From JBAJNN01 sp036881905 (GTDB taxonomy: Bacteria; Pseudomonadota; Alphaproteobacteria; Rhizobiales; Im1): a stretch of DNA of 64,000 nt. Location: positions 73,318 through 137,317 of the forward strand of contig JBAJNN010000002.1 of NCBI GenBank assembly GCA_036881905.1. The letters are read 5' to 3'. Within the stretch, counting starts at the first letter, position 1. Each line of letters opens with the position of its first letter. The position numbers and the translations under genes were made by a program. Below the pieces are notes generated by a model that was not told the DNA's origin, searched no databases, and saw nothing but the letters and a program-made list of their open reading frames with translations. Below, piece after piece: positions 56,914 through 64,000 of the stretch.

Positions 56914-57468
56914 GTGGGAATAGCTCCTGTCAACTTCTCGGCCCATATCATTGTTGGAAACATTATTTATTATCTGACGGAAAATCTTGATCTCGACGCC
57001 TCGTGGACGGGGCTGGTTCTGGGACTGTCGGCGGGCGGAGCGATCATCGGCGCCACCATGGCTCCATATTTTATCGGAAGGGTTCACCCGGGCAGGCTGG
57101 TGCTCGGCTGTGTCGCCGGTTCGGCGGCCGGAACGGCAATGCTGCTTGCCGGTCAAAATCTCGGCGTGTGGATTGTCGTTGCCGGGCGCGCGGTCACCAT
57201 GGCGTGCGCAACCATGACCGTGGTGACCAATGTTCACACACTCACGCAGAGGCAAAGATCGATCCCGAATCGATATTTAAGCTGCACCGTGGCGATCACG
57301 CGGACGATCAGCTCTAATCCCCCATGCCGATTGCCGCGGGTGGCCGGCAGCCACCTGCTCACCATGTTCGGCGGTGATATGGATGCGCTGATCGCGATCA
57401 GCGCGGCGGTCTTGTTGCTTTGCGCGGTCGTTGGACTGTTTACGCCGTTCGTATCGCGTCGAAGCTGA
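56914..57468 (+). pseudogene. MFS transporter remnant (C-terminal half)
   Basis: The 184-codon frame starts at GTG. It reads NFSAHIIVGNIIYYLTENLD, GLVLGLSAGGAIIGATMAPY and SAAGTAMLLAGQNLGVWIVV, helices of a major facilitator. Its end (QRSIPNRYLSCTVAITRTIS; LIAISAAVLLLCAVVGLF) matches MFS loop RxxIPxxLLGRVxATxRxI but is internally frameshifted. The first half of the transporter is missing. Confidence 0.7.
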
Positions 57469-57648
57469 GCCGGGGCATAGGTGATCGTTACGATGCTTAT
57501 GGCCACATCGGCCGCTGACGATTGCCGCTGAGCCGCGTATAGGGCTTAGCCTTGCGCCGATTTCAATCGAGGTCAAACTTAATGTTGCGACCTTCCGATT
57601 TTTATGCCGTACTAAGAAAAGGGTTTGGTTGATTCAAGGAGAGTAGAT

Positions 57649-57894
57649 ATGACTAATAATCGTAAAATTGCTCGCAAGACTGCCGCGACCCACGTTGCTC
57701 GTGGAAAAGACCCTGATGGCCGGTTTAAAGTAACCCCGGCCGCCACCGCCTTTGGCGCGACTCTTTTCAGTAGCGCGCCTAACGGCACGAGGGCCGAGCG
57801 TGGTGCTGCGTGCTCGAGTTCGAGTTCATCCAGTCTCGCCGAACCAGCTGTCGGCAAATCTTCCGGCCGAGGCATCGACGTGTCCTTGCAGTAA
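57649..57894 (+). CDS. Candidate LAP/TOMM precursor peptide (Cys-Ser7 core)
   Basis: The 81-residue peptide starts at ATG 57649 with a strong AAGGAGAG ribosome-binding site. A basic leader (MTNNRKIARKTAATHVARGK; KVTPAATAFGATLFSS) precedes the core AACSSSSSSSL (Cys55, Ser56-62), a tail rich in Ser and Gly and ending GIDVSLQ. The serines use four codons (TCG, AGT, TCA, TCC), so the run is not simple slippage. Cys and Ser are the residues that YcaO enzymes turn to thiazol(in)es and oxazol(in)es, and the two YcaO genes follow. Leader cleavage site unknown. Confidence 0.78.
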   Translation: MTNNRKIARKTAATHVARGKDPDGRFKVTPAATAFGATLFSSAPNGTRAERGAACSSSSSSSLAEPAVGKSSGRGIDVSLQ

Positions 57895-58004
57895 ACGACT
57901 CTGCGCCCCGGCCTCTGCTGTGGCGCAGTGTCCGGGCGCATCGGGAGGCAATCGCGTGTTCCGGGTAGACAGTCCAGCATGTCCCGCTGGGTGACAGTCT
58001 CGTC

Positions 58005-58835
58005 GTGGCCGGTAGAAAGCGGATAGACCGCATAGACCGCTCCAATGTCGTTGACCTAGTTATGTGGCTGTCAGCCAGGCAGGGCGAGCGCGTCACCGAA
58101 GCCGGGATCGCCGAAACGGCGGATTTGCCGGAACCGGAACTTTCCGAAGCGGTGTCTTATTTATCGGACGATTTGGGGATATTACAACGCCAGCGCGCTT
58201 ATCCCAAAGCGCCGACAGGTGTTTTTTGTTTCACTGACAGTGAAACTTTCCTGGAAATCTCGCAACGGCATTTCAAGAACTATCCGCTTCGCTCCTCGGC
58301 GGTTCGGCTGGCGGATTCCGACTCCCGGTTTCACGCCCCTTGCTCCGTCAACGGACGCCTGCTGGTCGCCGATTTCTCGCTCGATTATAACGCCGGGCGG
58401 GTGCGCAGCCTCTATAACGCTTTCGCGGACCATGCCGCAACCATCTTTTTAACCGCTTATTTTCTCGGCGACACCGCGTATTTCGACAATATTCATTCTC
58501 CGTCATGGGGAACCCCATGTCATTATTGCAATGTCGGTTTGCTACAAAAGGGCTTTCATAGTCAAAAGACCGGCCAGAGCGACAGCTGGTCTTTCCTCTA
58601 TGATTTCATCATGGAAAACGGGCTGACACTGCCCCCGCGTGTCGCGTTGTCATCATTGGATATTTATTCGGTCGGCGCGATTTTCCTGAAGAAAATAGAC
58701 TCGCTTCTGCTGAGCAACGAGCCGAAATTGCCGCCGGACGATCATAAATTGGTGACGTCGATTTCATGCCGCACTGGAATTCCGGCGCGCGACATCTCGC
58801 TTCACTGGACGTTTTGCGAGTGCTCGAATCAGTGA
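58005..58835 (+). CDS. McbB-like zinc protein with N-terminal RRE-type winged helix (TOMM cyclodehydratase partner)
   Basis: From the GTG at 58005 the protein has 276 residues. Residues 10-65 look like a winged helix (VVDLVMWLSARQGERVTEAG; LSEAVSYLSDDLGILQRQ), the peptide-recognition element of McbB proteins. Later a CxxC (GTPCHYCNVG) and a terminal CxC (TFCECSNQ) can bind a structural zinc as in McbB/E1-like partners. It would bind the leader peptide for the YcaO. The 5' end is uncertain: coding-like sequence (VPLGDSLVVAGRKRI) extends upstream to an in-frame stop at 57966. Confidence 0.78.
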   Translation: MAGRKRIDRIDRSNVVDLVMWLSARQGERVTEAGIAETADLPEPELSEAVSYLSDDLGILQRQRAYPKAPTGVFCFTDSETFLEISQRHFKNYPLRSSAVRLADSDSRFHAPCSVNGRLLVADFSLDYNAGRVRSLYNAFADHAATIFLTAYFLGDTAYFDNIHSPSWGTPCHYCNVGLLQKGFHSQKTGQSDSWSFLYDFIMENGLTLPPRVALSSLDIYSVGAIFLKKIDSLLLSNEPKLPPDDHKLVTSISCRTGIPARDISLHWTFCECSNQ

Positions 58836-58844
58836 GATTATCCC

Positions 58845-59922
58845 ATGTTCAATGACACCTTCCGCATGATCGACGCAATAAGCAGCCAGATCGATCCCGA
58901 TATCAGGCATGAGGCGCAGCGCGCCTATGCGGCGGATTTTATGAATGTGGACCCGTTTATCCTGAACGTTTACGGCCAGCATCTGGAAGATCGAGAAATG
59001 CTCGAAGAGGTGGAATTTTCCGCTCTCAGGCTCTTGCCTCCCGACGCCCAAAGAGAGATTTGTTGGGGCATCGATCCCGACGGAATGACCGAGAGGGCTG
59101 GCTCGGTCAGGTGTTTTTCGCAAAAGCTCATCACCGCAAGCATGTTGACCGGCCCGCTCAGCTCGACCTTCAGGGACAGAAAGACAACCGGCCGCGAAAA
59201 GAAAGCCGGGCGGCGTTACGCCTCGGCCGGGGCGCTTTACACGATCGATACATTCGCTCTGGCGTTAAGGAGCGCGGGCGATCGACTGGCGGCCAATGGA
59301 ATTTACCACGTCGTGGCGTCGGAACACTGCCTGGAGTTTTTGGGAAAAGCCGATGGCGGCCTGGACAGCGTTTTCAGCGACGATTTGCGTGGGAATAATG
59401 CCGCAATCGTGCTTTTGCACTGCCTGAATTGAGATGCTGTCCTTGGATTGGGATTTGAGCACGGTATGAGCGAAAATCGTTCGGTTTCAGGAGCGAAGAC
59501 GCCGGAAGGGCCGTCCCCTTTCAAGGCTTCGCGACGCCAAAATGGGCGATTTTCACCATATCCTTGCAGGACGCGGCGGATTTTGCCCCTGAAGGCGTCA
59601 AAGCCCGCTTTTGGAGGGAGGCTTCACGGGCGCGGTCTTTTTCTGTTCAGAAACAAAATCCGTCTCGCGCCGTGCCCAAATCCCAATTCAAGGACAGCAT
59701 CTAGACAAGAGCGTCTTCAAATACGGACATCGCGGCATTCGTCATAGCCTGATGGAAGCCGGGGCGTTGTGTCATCAGATAGAAATTTCCGCGCCTCTTT
59801 ATGAAATCGCCTTATGCACCAATTCCGGGTTTTCCGACCTGGCGATATTGAAGCTTTTCGACCTGGACAGGATGTTTTTCCTGCCCGTGATCACACAGGT
59901 TCTTGGCCATGCTCGGGGCTGA
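58845..59922 (+). pseudogene. McbC-like FMN dehydrogenase split by a MITE-like insert
   Basis: From ATG 58845 (MFNDTFRMIDAISSQIDPDI) the frame has the flavin motif KKAGRRYASAGALYTIDTFA and continues to VLLHCLN, where a stop arises at the insert boundary. After the 271-bp insert (59432-59702) it resumes as DKSVFKYGHRGIRHSLMEAG, LCTNSGFSDLAILKLFDLDR and ends at 59922. Removing the insert restores a continuous nitroreductase-type protein of about 268 residues. McbC oxidises azolines to azoles, so the cluster may stop at azolines. Confidence 0.82.
59432..59702. mobile_element. MITE-like insertion with about 33-bp terminal inverted repeats
   Basis: The left end AGATGCTGTCCTTGGATTGG at 59432 and the right end (its near-complement, finishing AAGGACAGCATCT at 59702) match over about 33 bases with two or three mismatches. 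The 271-bp element has no transposase. It lies in the mcbC-like gene. No clear target duplication was seen. Its parent transposon is unknown. Confidence 0.8.
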
Positions 59923-61072
59923 AAGAATAACCGTCTGCCCCTTGCGCATGGGCCGGCGCCGTGGATGGTGCGAAAGCCGCTTTCTGACGCATTTCATCGA
60001 CGGAGACGGTCTTGTGGCGCTTTCCACCGGGGCCATAGGCGCAAACAGACGCGATGCCCTGGCCAGAGGACTTTCCGAGACGATCGAACGCCAAGCGGTG
60101 TTTCCCGCCAACAGAAGAGCGGCGCGCGAAAATGAGATTACCGCGACATTCGCCGAAAACTGGCGGAGCTTTTTACCCGATCAGCTGCATTCAAGCGCCT
60201 ATCGACCTTGGGACGGCGCAACAGTATTGCCGACTCTACGCACCGTCGATCTCATCGACGGCAAAATATCAAGCGTGCCCGCTCAGATCGTATATTTTTC
60301 CATAAAAGGCGAACGACGACATTATCCTCCAAGCGATACGACGGGCCTGTCAGCGCATGACGATCTGGGCAAGGCGATCGTAACAGGGGCGCTGGAACTG
60401 ATCGAGAAAACCTCCATCGTGGCGAGTTGGCGCGCCAAACTCCCACCCAGAAAACTGGACATCGGCACTCTCGACGGCTTGAACGACGGTTTGATTGCCG
60501 CGGACGCGCGCCAACTGACGGTGCGCCTGTTCGACGTTTCGCTCATCGACGAGATTGCCGTGTGTTTCGCTCTGGTGCAATCGCCGCGGGACGATTTTCA
60601 CTATGCCGTCGGCGCAAGCGCATCGCTCAACACAAGCAAGGCCGCGATAAAAGCGCTGAATGAGGCGATGCAAAGCTATGATTCTCACCGGCAGTATTTT
60701 TTCGATCCGGATATTTCGGTCGCAACCGCGGGCGGACATGCCGGAGCATGTCTGAGGGCGGCGGGCCGCGACGGTTTCGAGCGTCACTACGGCTATCTGG
60801 ACCGGCCCTGTCAAATTGCCCGGATACATACACAAGCCGATGGGTTGGAGACTCTGCGTGAAACAATGTCCAAGCATGTCACGGAACTTCACGTTTTTTC
60901 CTTCCCAACGGCGCGAAACGCCAGATTGCGCACGGTTCGCGTCATATCTCCGGAGCTTTTGTGGTCCCTTCCGGCCTTGAACGGCGACGTGCCGGCGGCG
61001 CGACGGGGCCTGCCGACAGCCGTAAAAGAAGCGTTTTGCGATTCCTGTCCCGAACCGATGCCGTTCCCATGA
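59909..61072 (+). CDS. YcaO-domain azoline cyclodehydratase (PxPxP tail)
   Basis: The 387-residue protein starts at ATG 59909 (a TTG at 59903 is an alternative). ATP-binding motifs of YcaO are seen in order: SETIERQAV near residue 56, GALELIEKTSIVASW, and KALNEAMQSYDS. The C-terminus PEPMPFP has the PxPxP tail that completes the active site of azoline-forming YcaO enzymes. It would cyclise Cys and Ser of the precursor at the expense of ATP. Its start overlaps the mcbC-like end and its stop overlaps the next YcaO (ATGA). Confidence 0.88.
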   Translation: MLGAERITVCPLRMGRRRGWCESRFLTHFIDGDGLVALSTGAIGANRRDALARGLSETIERQAVFPANRRAARENEITATFAENWRSFLPDQLHSSAYRPWDGATVLPTLRTVDLIDGKISSVPAQIVYFSIKGERRHYPPSDTTGLSAHDDLGKAIVTGALELIEKTSIVASWRAKLPPRKLDIGTLDGLNDGLIAADARQLTVRLFDVSLIDEIAVCFALVQSPRDDFHYAVGASASLNTSKAAIKALNEAMQSYDSHRQYFFDPDISVATAGGHAGACLRAAGRDGFERHYGYLDRPCQIARIHTQADGLETLRETMSKHVTELHVFSFPTARNARLRTVRVISPELLWSLPALNGDVPAARRGLPTAVKEAFCDSCPEPMPFP

Positions 61073-62231
61073 TCAACCTCATCACCCGACAATGCGCGCC
61101 GCGCAACCCATCATCGAACCGGTATGAAACGACTCCATTCAGTTACCTTCCAAGGGGAATGTCCATTGCCGATGCGCAAGGGGCCATCGGCTCCTCGATG
61201 TCATGCGGCAAAGGCGTCGTCGGCGCGGCTGTTGGCGAATTCATCGAACGGCGTTACTGTTTTTCACTGATAAATGACGGCGGATTCACGAAAGGCCCTG
61301 AGGGAGGGCGCTGGCATGATTGGGAAAACGTATCTGCCGCCATGACCGGCGCGGACCCGTCCCTTGACGACATTAAAAAGGCCGGTTGGCTCGATGCTTT
61401 TGCAATTGACACCGGATCGCGCGCTAAGGCGCCCCTTGGCCTGGTGTCCCTATGCGAAACCGACCCGGATAATCGCAGGCTTTTTCCCTATGCCGACAGT
61501 TGCGGCTGCGCTCTGGGGCCGACGCTGGAAGCGGCGTTTCAATCGGCAATTCTGGAATTTTGCGAACGGCAAACCCTGATCGCCACTTGGTGCGGCGCCT
61601 GCATTGATTCTGCAGCCGTGCCTGAAAACCTGCTCGACAAGCTCGCCAGACGCACGAGAAAAGCCCTGCAGGTTTTAGGCAGGCTCGGCACTGTCAAACT
61701 GGTTCGGCTGAACTGCGGGTTCAGTTGCCACTGCGTCATGGCGGTTCTGGATGGGTATGGCTCTTGTTGCGACATACGCTACAGTATCGGCATGGCGGCA
61801 AGGCTGCGTTTAGCGGAAGCGGTCGAGAAGGCGGTGAGCGAGCTTTGGCAATCCACAGTTTTTCTTCTGACGTATAAGGAATGCAATGCTGAAAACGATA
61901 TGGACGCTTACCTGAAGAACTTCATTCGGGCCAGCAGGGAGAAAACCGTGCGGAAATTCAAGCTGGAGTCCGGCAAGAGGAGCGGCCGATTGCCGGAGGA
62001 GAGTGTCGATATTAACAGGGTCATATCGAGCATCGTCAAAATATCTAAAAAAGTCTATGCGGTGTTCGTTCGCTCCGCGCACCATGAGTTTTATCTCTGC
62101 GAAAATACTTTCACCGGACTTTTTTCCGACAATGAGCCTGAGAGGAAAAACTCCGTGGGCGTGGCCGGTTCTACAAGGACTTTCTGCGAGGAAAACCCTT
62201 GCCGAGCGATTTTCAAATTCCCTTTCCGTGA
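61069..62231 (+). CDS. Second YcaO-domain protein; end reached only after a -1 shift at an A5 tract
   Basis: ATG 61069 (MINLITRQCAPRN) opens a YcaO protein with GAAVGEFIERRYCFS, SAILEFCERQTLIATW and EAVEKAVSELWQST, the three ATP-binding segments. In the zero frame it runs past 62231 into the permease (to 62934, 657 codons). In the -1 frame after A5 at 62146-62150 it reads GRGRFYKDFLRGKPLPSD, then FQIPFP and a stop at 62231. This is a normal YcaO tail. Either one A has been lost, or the ribosome shifts. Two YcaO proteins in one cluster suggest divided roles, or a scaffold/partner role. Confidence 0.8.
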
Positions 62232-62238
62232 GGTTGGC

Positions 62239-62934
62239 ATGAAGGTTTGGCGCTGGATTCTTCTGGAAATCGCAAGGGAGCCGATCATGCTGTTCTGGCT
62301 GATCGCCTTTCCCTGCGGGCTGTATTATATGGCCGGTGGGAGCGAGGCGGGGCGCTCTGTGGCAATCGGCGTCGTCGGCTATGCCGTGTTTACATCGGCG
62401 GTTTACGGGTGTGGCTTGGCGTTGCTTTGGAAGCGGGAAGACGGTTTTCTGAAATCGTTCGTGCAAGATGCGCCAAGCTGGCGCAGGCTTTTGGTCGGCC
62501 ATGCCATCGCCTGCAGCTTGCTGCTTGTCGCAAGCCTTGCCGTTCTTTCGGTTTTCGCGGTCATGATGTCAGTCATTGATTGGAGTTTCATGTTTGAGGT
62601 GTCGGCGCGCGCGGTCATCTGGTGTTTTGTTTTTTCAGTATTGTGCGGCGGTTTTGTCCTGGCGCTCTTAACGGCGCGAAGCGCCTCGGCGGCCATCAAT
62701 ATCCTGATCGTTCCCTTTACCGCCCTCACCATATACGCAAACGCCTCAGGCTCCGATGCGCCGCTCGGCCTTCGTCTGGCGGATTTCGTCAACCCGCTGC
62801 CCATCTCGGCGAAAATGATGTTCATAGAGCGTCAGGATTTTTTGTTTATAGCGATTTTTGTCCCCCTCTGCGCATTCGGGATTTTTATATCCCTGACCCG
62901 ATTTCGCCCAAACGCGGTGGTGCATAGGCTATGA
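62239..62934 (+). CDS. ABC-2 type permease, probable peptide exporter
   Basis: From ATG 62239 (a GTGAGG ribosome-binding site is eight bases before) the protein has 231 residues and six hydrophobic helices (MLFWLIAFPCGLYYMAGG; GVVGYAVFTSAVYGCGLALL; ACSLLLVASLAVLSVFAVMM; NILIVPFTALTIYANASG). It is the usual length of ABC-2 permeases. It also lies in the same frame as the YcaO upstream, giving a 657-codon apparent fusion. It and the next ATPase would export the azole peptide or give immunity. Confidence 0.82.
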   Translation: MKVWRWILLEIAREPIMLFWLIAFPCGLYYMAGGSEAGRSVAIGVVGYAVFTSAVYGCGLALLWKREDGFLKSFVQDAPSWRRLLVGHAIACSLLLVASLAVLSVFAVMMSVIDWSFMFEVSARAVIWCFVFSVLCGGFVLALLTARSASAAINILIVPFTALTIYANASGSDAPLGLRLADFVNPLPISAKMMFIERQDFLFIAIFVPLCAFGIFISLTRFRPNAVVHRL

Positions 62935-63559
62935 AGGTGCGGCTGGAGGGAGTGTCCTATCGCTATAAAAATGGTCCATCGATCCTGAACGACGTCTCGC
63001 TCGAACTCGAAGGGCCTGGGCTCTATGGCGTCATCGGCCCAACGGCTCGGGCAAAACCACGTTTTTCGATCTTCTCATGGGCGCGCGGCAACCCGATCGG
63101 GGCCGCATATCCTTTGAGGGCATTTCAACCAAATCGTTCCTGTTGCAGAGAACGGAATTTTCCGACCTATTGAGCCTGAGGGAGAATCTGGAGCTTTTGA
63201 GCGCGGTTCGCGGCCAATTCATTGTCAAGGCGGTCGCATCCCGTTTGGAACAGGACGGTCGCGGCCATTTGTTGAACCGCCGTTACGGCGTGTTGAGTGG
63301 CGGCGAGAAACGGTGGTTCGCGGTGCAATGCGTCGTCTGTTTCGGGTCGGATCTGACGATTTACGACGAACCGACCGTGAGCATAGACTCAGAGTCTCGC
63401 GAGAAAATTCGGGCTTCCATACTCTCGGCACACAAGGGCGGCATTGTCCTTGTATCCAGTCATGACCAATCGGATATCGACTATATGACGTCGGGAACGA
63501 TTGGTTTGGAATCGGGCAATATCGCGTTTCGCTCAGCCCGTCGGGAGCGGGACTTATAA
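62931..63559 (+). pseudogene. ABC exporter ATPase, frameshifted at Walker A
   Basis: ATG 62931 overlaps the permease stop. MKVRLEGVSYRYKNGPSILN and LYGVIGP lead into the P-loop, but a C is missing at 63038-63040; restoring it gives NGSGKTTLFDLLMGARQPD and the rest: SLRENLELLSAVRG, signature LSGGEKRWFAV, Walker B LTIYDEPTVSID, H-loop VSSHDQSDID. All other motifs are intact, so the break is recent or an error. Confidence 0.82.
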
Positions 63560-64000
63560 CCGGAACATGACGGGGCGAGCGATGCCGGGAGTCTGCTCAC
63601 CCATGGGCTGATTTTCGATGCGACCCGATCGCTCAGCGTTTCGCGCTTGGCGGCTACAATCTTGCCGGAGCCTGCGCAGCCGATGAAGCTCTTAAACTCC
63701 TCGACAGTGTGGGCACCGGCACCGTCGAGGCCCATGTTTTGCACCTCGCCTGACGATGATCAGCTTGAAATTCCGGCTTTTCTGAGACGTCAGGCCAATT
63801 GACCCCCGGGCGTTGCCCTTCATACCCGACCAACCCCAACTTATTCCGCGATTTTGCCCCGTCCCGGATAAGCGCACGGCCTGACGATGATCGCGCCGGT
63901 GGAGTGATCGTCACTGTTGGCTGTTATATTGCGGCGCGGCAATGCGGTATGGACACAGCTGATTTTGTGCTATATATTGCACGAATGGAAACTCACGATA
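63560..64000. other. Region with possible class V aminotransferase remnant
   Basis: The frame near 63618-63753 reads FALGGYNLAGACAADEALKL, then LDSVGTGTVEAHVLHLA, like the C-terminal part of class V aminotransferase-type proteins, with no start. The rest of these 441 bases holds nothing I can support. Confidence 0.4.

Noticed and set aside
61069..62934. A genuine YcaO-ABC permease fusion protein
   Set aside because: The -1 frame gives a standard YcaO tail and the permease has its own start and ribosome-binding site, so two proteins are more likely; kept as an open finding.
63481..63914. Minus-strand frames of 60-87 codons at the right edge
   Set aside because: No family similarity; they overlap the ATPase end and the aminotransferase-like remnant on the plus strand.

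Overview
This window looks like a chromosomal segment from an alphaproteobacterium. The evidence is the gene content: a CckA-type hybrid histidine kinase, a MucR zinc-finger regulator, a DksA that has lost most zinc-ligand cysteines, a RegA/ActR-type redox regulator, a topA-rnr-rpmG block and a tmk-holB-metG-tatD-MBL block, all with alphaproteobacterial sequence features. The species cannot be named from the sequence alone.

Layout. Positions 1-5.1 kb hold a branched-chain amino-acid ABC transporter (livK-livH-livM, minus strand, livM cut by the window edge) and an orphan YejF-like double ATPase. Positions 5.1-5.3 kb hold three tandem 60-bp repeats. Positions 5.4-22.1 kb are a dense, intact housekeeping stretch: O-methyltransferase, ilvA, gltX, nadE, a small rpmG, rnr, topA, rlpA, tmk, holB, metG, tatD and an MBL hydrolase. 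Positions 22.3-25.5 kb are accessory and decayed: a frameshifted SMR exporter, small secreted or membrane proteins, and an IS5-family element whose end touches the yejA stop codon. Positions 25.5-39.8 kb hold yejA, a cytochrome c, kdsB, dksA, cckA, phaA with a broken phaB, a second complete branched-chain/amide-type ABC transporter, and a broken regA. Positions 39.9-47.2 kb hold mucR, a transglutaminase-like protein, yagU, hpf, trxB, tRNA-Ser(GCU) and a methyltransferase broken by one amber codon. Positions 47.2-52.6 kb hold IS remnants, a GC-rich AraC-type regulator with a divergent membrane protein, and wrecks of an aldehyde dehydrogenase and a sugar-type ABC transporter.

Two accessory biosynthetic loci stand out. 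The first (52.8-56.1 kb) is a translationally coupled three-gene operon: a haem-oxygenase-like diiron oxidase, an EamA exporter and a clavaminate-synthase/TauD-like Fe(II)/2-oxoglutarate oxygenase. It is preceded by a good sigma70-type promoter and a truncated FAD-enzyme N-terminus, and it lies between remnants of a sugar ABC transporter. The second (57.6-63.6 kb) is a linear azol(in)e-containing peptide (LAP/TOMM) cluster. It encodes an 81-residue precursor with a Cys-Ser7 core, an McbB-like zinc protein with an RRE-like N-terminus, an McbC-like flavin dehydrogenase split by a 271-bp MITE-like insert, a YcaO ending in a PxPxP tail, a second YcaO that runs in frame into an ABC-2 permease because of a one-base slip in an A5 tract, and an ABC ATPase frameshifted at its Walker A motif.

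Frameshifts, nonsense codons and insertions fall almost only in accessory genes, while about 14 kb of housekeeping genes are clean. This points to real pseudogenisation (relaxed selection, possibly a host-associated or recently bottlenecked lineage) rather than poor sequence quality.
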